Shown one piece after another: positions 58,946 to 64,000 of a stretch of 64,000 nt of DNA. The DNA is from Wyeomyia smithii (lineage: Eukaryota; Arthropoda; Insecta; Diptera; Culicidae). Position numbers and translations under genes: made by a program. The stretch's first letter is position 1; each line of letters begins with the position of its first letter. Under the pieces are notes generated by a model, which saw only the letters and a program-made list of their open reading frames with translations, was not told the DNA's origin and searched no databases. The stretch covers positions 167,986,118 to 168,050,117 of the forward strand of contig NC_073694.1 of assembly GCF_029784165.1 (NCBI RefSeq). The letters are read 5' to 3'.

Positions 58946-59717
58946 ATATATGAAATTAGGCAACAGTAAATCGCCCCTGATAATGGTGACGATAATTTGG
59001 TTGAATTCTCAGCAAATTTAATAGCGTGATCGTAAACGATACACATAAAAATATTTCATCATATTATGACAGCTCGATATAAGAAGTAATCAATCAAAAA
59101 TTGACACTCCGCGGGTGACGTTTCACGATTTTGTACGTTTGTAATTATTGTTGTTTTTAAAGTCACAAAACCAAAACACAACTGAATACGAAATCATCTA
59201 ATGCCGGAAAAAATCTACAGTGATATTTTGTTGTTGCCACTGGCGATACTGGAGCAACCGATTGAACAACGGCTTTTTCACGTTTTTCCAGCTGGATTTT
59301 ATCCAAGTTGCAACCGTTTCAACAAACAGGAGGCTGTCAAAAGTTGAAAACAAACTGAAATAAAATGATTGCGATCAACTGTTTTGTGGATCGTCTTGTA
59401 CAAGGATGAGAATCTAATATATCTGAAAGTGTGCTGCGTTAATTAGAAGTGGAAATTGACAAAGATTGGTTGTAATTTTGGGAAGAATTTCGCTAGTGGA
59501 AATGATTTTCACCAGGTCTGCTGTCAACACAATTGACCATTATATTGTTACCCATTAAAAGGTACGTGAACCCTCGTTTAAGAATTTCTGCGAGATTATT
59601 TTGGAGCATTTTTAATTCATTATTCAACAGTAGAAAAAGAGGATCGTATAAACAGGCATGTCATTCATTTTACCATTGTAATTGTTACCTTTCTTGTTCA
59701 TTTAAGCAAAGCAAATT
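58946..59717. other. Intergenic, no gene seen
   Basis: AT-rich spacer, no recognisable family or structure. Confidence 0.5.
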
Positions 59718-59769
59718 TTAGCAAAATAAACTGTCAAGATACCAGTATCTTGACAGTTTATTTTGCTAA
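59718..59769. repeat. 25-bp perfect palindrome arms with 2-nt centre
   Basis: 59718-59742 and 59745-59769 are exact reverse complements around CA (ttagcaaaataaactgtcaa to its mirror). Could form a cruciform; possibly two abutting TIRs of a small element. Confidence 0.92.
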
Positions 59770-60220
59770 CTATATTCTCATCGCTCATCTCTTTCTTTGA
59801 GTGGTAATTGATAAGATTATTTAGTCCCTAGATAAGTAATGTCGCTGGCGTCGCTGAATTTTTACAGGTTATGTATAGAGCAGAGTCTATGTGTATATAG
59901 AGTCGCGCGAAGACAAAATCTATCGTTTCGGCAACACAGTTTTTGTGCCGTTTGTTGCCAAGAACTATACAGTTCTGTTTTTCACCATGCATAAGCGAAT
60001 ATCATTTTTTGAAATTCTTCACAAGAACACAGTTTTGTAAGATTACACCGTTGATGTTTGTTAAATTTAAGTGAACCAGTGTACAGGTTTAATGTTGGAT
60101 TAAAATGTGTAAGTAAAACTTCGGAAAAACACATATTCTTTATTACGCTCAATTACAACACTTTTCATCCACTCCTAACATTATCACCTTGTTTATTTAC
60201 ATTGCTCGATTGGTACCCTC

Positions 60221-61470
60221 GTTTATTTATTTATTTATTTATTTATTGATTTAAATTTCATCTGACATCGTGGTCTTAATGAATGGTTTTAAAACTAGTC
60301 TAAAGTAAAAAATACAGTTCGCAAGCGTTGTCTAAAACTGACACAAGAAACATTAAAGTCGAAAACGTGATAGCCTTCTTGAAAACGTCTCCGTATTGTG
60401 TTGACTGGATCGTTATCACCGTATACGGTGTTCCTCGGTTCTGGCAAAATAAGTTGCCGTGGACGCAGTACACGTGCGGGAGCATAAATTCTCATGCGCT
60501 CCAGCAAGCAGGCACTATCGATTTCTCCGCGCAGTATTTTAGCGCCAAACACAGCTTGGTTTATATTTCGACGGGACTCCAGTGGCTCTATACCCAATAG
60601 GGCACATCGATGTTCGTAAGGGGTCAGGTCGTTGGGATAGCGCCATGGAAGTCTTCTTAGCGCATGACGGACAAATTTATGCTGAACAGATTCGATTCTG
60701 GATTTCCACACAGCTTCATAAGGTGACCAGACGACCGATGCGAACTCGAGTATGGAACGAACTAGGGAACAATAGAGGGCACGTAAGCAGATGGGGTCAA
60801 TAAAGTCGCTTGCCATTTTCAGAACAAAACCTAGTTGACGATTGGCTTTTTGGATTATCGCGGAATAATGCAGCTTGAATGTGAGTTGGTAGTCAAGCAA
60901 TACTCCAAGATCCCTGACTTCGTCAACCCGTTCGAGTATCTGATCACCGATGACATAGTTTTATAGGATAGGTCCTTTAAGTCGTCGATATGAAATCACG
61001 TAACACTTTGCCACACTCACTACCAGGAAGTTTGACTTGCACCAATGAACGAATTTATCCAGTAGCTTCTGGAGTTCTCTGCAATCAGCTTCATTTCGTA
61101 TGATCAGGTAGATTTTCAAATCGTCAGCGTAGATTAGTACTCCACCATTCGCAAGAAGTATCGTCACGTCGTTAAAAAATATCACAAACAGCAGTGGACC
61201 CAGATTGCTTCCTTGAGGCACGCCAGAGGAGGGGGTCAAGCTTTCAGATACTGTTGATCCAATTTTTACGAAGAGCTGTCTGTTGCTCAGGTATGAGCGA
61301 AGCCAGCTGCAAATATTGTCGGACATTCCAAGACGATGCAGCTTAGCAAGGAGGATATCGTGATAAACGGTGTCAAATGCGGCTTTGATGTCGGTGTATA
61401 CTGCATCAACCTGAGCTCCACCATCCATTGCACCGATACAAAATGTTTGACACTGATTTGGTTCCTTTGG
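60221..61470 (-). pseudogene. Jockey-like LINE, 5'-truncated, RT and C-terminal part
   Basis: Minus-strand frame from about 61470 to the stop near 60298, in one frame with a single in-frame TAA at 60961-60963. Motifs in order: GGAQVDAVYTDIKAAFDTVYH (RT motif A), SSGVPQGSNLGPLLF (B), LIYADDLKIYL (YADD active site intact), DLGVLLDYQLTFKLHY, then ALYCSLVRSILEFASVVWSP and a FQEGYHVFDF end. The 3' end carries a (TAAA)n-type tail (tttattta on the plus strand, 60221-60246). The 5' end is truncated near CQTFCIGAMDGG; endonuclease and ORF1 are absent. It sits inside the 3.1-kb element. Nearly intact otherwise, so a fairly young insertion. Confidence 0.87.
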
Positions 61471-62159
61471 TTTCATCTTTGCGGGACTCTTATTATAAAC
61501 ATAGACTCTGGTATAGAGTTGATCTGCTTGGGAACGTAACGTCAAACGTCGTTACACTGAATGGAATCGTCGAGTCCTTATTAGAGAATTTATTATACAG
61601 AAGTATCAGACGGGTGAAATTAAAAAAGTCATATGAAATACTCGATGCACTAATAATTCACATTGAATAATATGATTCGCTATGCACACTTGTAAAAAAA
61701 TATCATCAATGAAAAATTTTGCATTTATATTTTCAGTGATAGTTGTCGATAATTTACAACATGAATTCAAGCGCATATGTGAAAGAAAATCATTCATGTC
61801 AGCCCCATCAACTCATTCCCGGCTGGTATGGCATCCGTATGGCATCACCTAACATCTGAACTTGGATTACAACTTAACAATTAAACTTGATATTTTGAAC
61901 GATTAAACTACTGAATACGGTTTGAGAACAGATCAACTTAAATACGCAACCCAGTTTGTGTTAATTTTACGCACAGTTGCTGAGTAATAAGAGTCATTTT
62001 TCGAGGTGAAATCTGATTACTCTCCGTCGGGAATGGGTTAGGGAAATCATATACAAACATGAACTGTTTTACGATTCAGGTTCACACCGTTTCACTTTCG
62101 ATGTGCTCATTCATAATCTTTGCTATAGTTAATAACAACCATTTTAACTGTTTAGTGTT

Positions 62160-62604
62160 CTGCCCATAAACGCATAAAAGTCACACTGCCAAAAACGTAC
62201 AACTGAGTAAAACGCAGTATATGCAGGTAAACCATAGCATTTTTTCCTTCCTATAGATTCAATCAAAGAAACAAAAATTTAAAATAAGCATTCATCCGAG
62301 GTAAATATATTTGTGCAGAATACTTTTATATGCAATAAGGTTATTGTTGTTCCGATCAGTACACTTTATTTAGTCTTTTAATGAAAGTTACAATGATTTT
62401 CTGCTAATTGGTTTTAGCTCTGAGCCTGTTATGCGTTTATTCGTAACGTGGGACTGACCAAAATCAATATTTTTTTCATCATTTTAGCAACAAACCCAAC
62501 TTTTGTTGTAAATTTTCGAGAGCACACGTAATGTAAAGAAGATTCTAAGGTTTATCTCAAAAGTGATGAAAACTTACATGGGACTGTTATGCATTTATGG
62601 GCAG
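62160..62604. mobile_element. 445-bp MITE nested in the 3.1-kb element
   Basis: The left end ctgcccataaacgcataaaa and the right end (inverse) ctgcccataaatgcataaca share about 26 bp with 4 differences. TGTT stands at both flanks (62156-62159, 62605-62608). Non-coding. Confidence 0.72.
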
Positions 62605-62944
62605 TGTTGCCCTTATTTGTTTGAACTGCGCAAGCAAAGGGTGATAATCAGTTCTAAAATGATATACAATCGTTAAAAGCTAAAGTCAAGCAATGATAAC
62701 ACATTTATGTGCGAGTAATTTGGTTCAGTGTAGTCTGCTTTTTCTTTTGGCAGTTTTTGCCCATAACAAGGCTCAAAATAGAGGTAGGTCTACTAGATCA
62801 TGATTCTCAAAGCAGTTTTTAAGTCGAATCGCGACAAATCGACTCTAGTGCTTGGGATCTTTTGTGCAACATGATTTGCCTCGAATACAATGGGCACACT
62901 AGCGACATTACTTATCTAGGGACTAAATAATCTTATGGTAATTG

Positions 62945-64000
62945 TAAAAATTAAAGTACTCATTCGTTTATGACAGTTTTCATTTTGGGTTTTGTTGTTC
63001 GATATCAATCTGGTTTATTTTCAGAGAGAAAACTGGGTTGGTTCTAGATTCGTTTATTGCATACATCTAAGTTTTTTTTTATCAGTTATTCAAAAATTAT
63101 TAAAAATTTCACCCCCACAAGCTCCCCTCGCGCCCGGCTATGCTGCCAGTGCGACGACAATTGGCTCGGGAGTTTTTTTTTTGCACTGAACCCGTTCCAC
63201 TTGCACTGAAGTGACGTATGGCAGGCGGTTCGCTCTCGTGGAACCTTGCCAGCCATAGATACCAGCAGCGCTGAGCCCAAAGCAGTGCGTTTTTCTGAGC
63301 TCCAGACACTCTCGGCTCGGCAACATGTGCGTGCGTCTTGCTGGATGCTGGTTTTGCAATTTACAGATTTTCTATCGACTTCTTTTTTGTTGCCCGGTTC
63401 TGTAAAGCATTTTCCCGATGCAAGAAAAAATAAGTGGTTCAGCATAACAAACATGTGCCCGTTGCAAAAAGGATCTTCAGGGCGAGCGAGGATGAGCAAC
63501 AGATGCGTTCGAGATAAATGTTTTAATGGTCTGGAGATTAGTGCGCAAAAACTGCATTCATGTGGTCTGTCGCAGACGCACAATGTGCCGTATTTCGATG
63601 CGATCGGGCGTTTAGTAGAGGATTAAGAGCAAAAGATCTGCTCTACCGGAGTTTGGTATTTGTTTTAGTGCACGGTTACAAAGTATGCGCTTACAATTTT
63701 TACGAGCTGCTTTTACTACTTTTGGCACATAAATCAACTGGGCGTTTCAATCCGAAACAATCTGACAGCTTAAAGTTCTGTGTGGACAGTTGCGAGTATG
63801 CTTCAATTAGACGTGGTTGTAAAATTCAGGAAAATTTTCGGGGACGACCCGCGCTACTGAAATCGGGTATGGTTAATTGCACTTTTATTGCACTTTAATG
63901 GCACTGAATGGTGTGTGAATTGCGTGTTGCTCAACGAAAATGCGCCACATTGTTGCCGATATGGAATACTTTGTATCGCACGAGGATCAATCGAACATAA
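62945..64000. other. Right end of the window, no gene assigned
   Basis: A less AT-rich patch (63110-63900) has overlapping ORFs on both strands (up to 165 codons at 63086-63583, minus), none with a recognisable family. It could be an upstream exon or promoter of a gene beyond the window; unsupported here. Confidence 0.4.

Larger units (their letters stand above)
59811..62936. mobile_element. 3.1-kb inverted-repeat element with 8-bp duplication
   Basis: 36-bp identical inverted ends (59811-59846 beginning ataagattatttagtccc; 62901-62936 ending gggactaaataatcttat), flanked by GGTAATTG at 59803-59810 and 62937-62944. An 8-bp duplication suggests a hAT-type or other 8-bp-TSD element. No transposase is left: the interior is occupied by a LINE (60221-61470), a MITE (62160-62604) and unassigned sequence. 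Confidence 0.88.

Noticed and set aside
63086..63583. 165-codon minus-strand ORF near the right edge
   Set aside because: No recognisable family, overlaps other ORFs on the opposite strand, and lacks a convincing splice or promoter context.

Overview
The window looks like a mosquito-type (culicid) nuclear chromosome segment. It is AT-rich, holds only two clear host genes (both intron-split), and is otherwise filled with nested transposable-element debris: Mag-like Ty3/gypsy, RTE-like and Jockey-like LINEs, a Penelope fragment, tRNA-derived SINEs, many short inverted-repeat elements, and P-element and mariner relics. The species cannot be fixed from the sequence alone.

Layout. 1-12629 is one uninterrupted satellite array of a 178-bp monomer with longer-range duplications (2,009 and 2,899 bp). 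12.6-24 kb is gene-poor and carries a decayed P-element/THAP9-like transposase, two SINEs, and two inverted-repeat elements joined back to back. 24051-26687 is a six-exon GH47 ER mannosidase I gene with all expected catalytic residues. 27.6-41 kb holds a scrambled RTE-like LINE, another SINE, a transposase-like ORF of a widespread but poorly named insect family, a TTAA-flanked MITE, an internally deleted mariner transposase, and a 1,153-bp repeat that recurs 17 kb away almost unchanged. 41803-43070 is a five-exon secreted chymotrypsin-fold protein with a TATA box and GATA sites. Its triad is intact, but the zymogen-salt-bridge Asp194 is His. 43534-48499 is a complete but broken Ty3/gypsy element with very short LTRs and a 5-bp target duplication. 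50.5-54.3 kb is a fold-back element, a Penelope endonuclease remnant and a diverged tandem repeat that took the second 1,153-bp copy. 55.4-58.9 kb is an RTE-like LINE on the minus strand, split by a 1,508-bp element. That element's ends look like V(D)J recombination signals (heptamer, 23/24-bp spacer, nonamer) and it has a 5-bp target duplication, as in Transib transposons. 59811-62936 is a 3.1-kb element with 36-bp TIRs and an 8-bp duplication, itself carrying a Jockey-like LINE and a MITE.

The two host genes are unrelated in function: ER N-glycan trimming and quality control, and a secreted immune or developmental protease-like protein. I see no operon-like or pathway link. The most unusual items are the RSS-ended element at 57052-58559, the His194 protease, the satellite's long-range structure, and the 1,153-bp repeat pair. 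All calls come from reading the sequence and from family knowledge; no database search was made.
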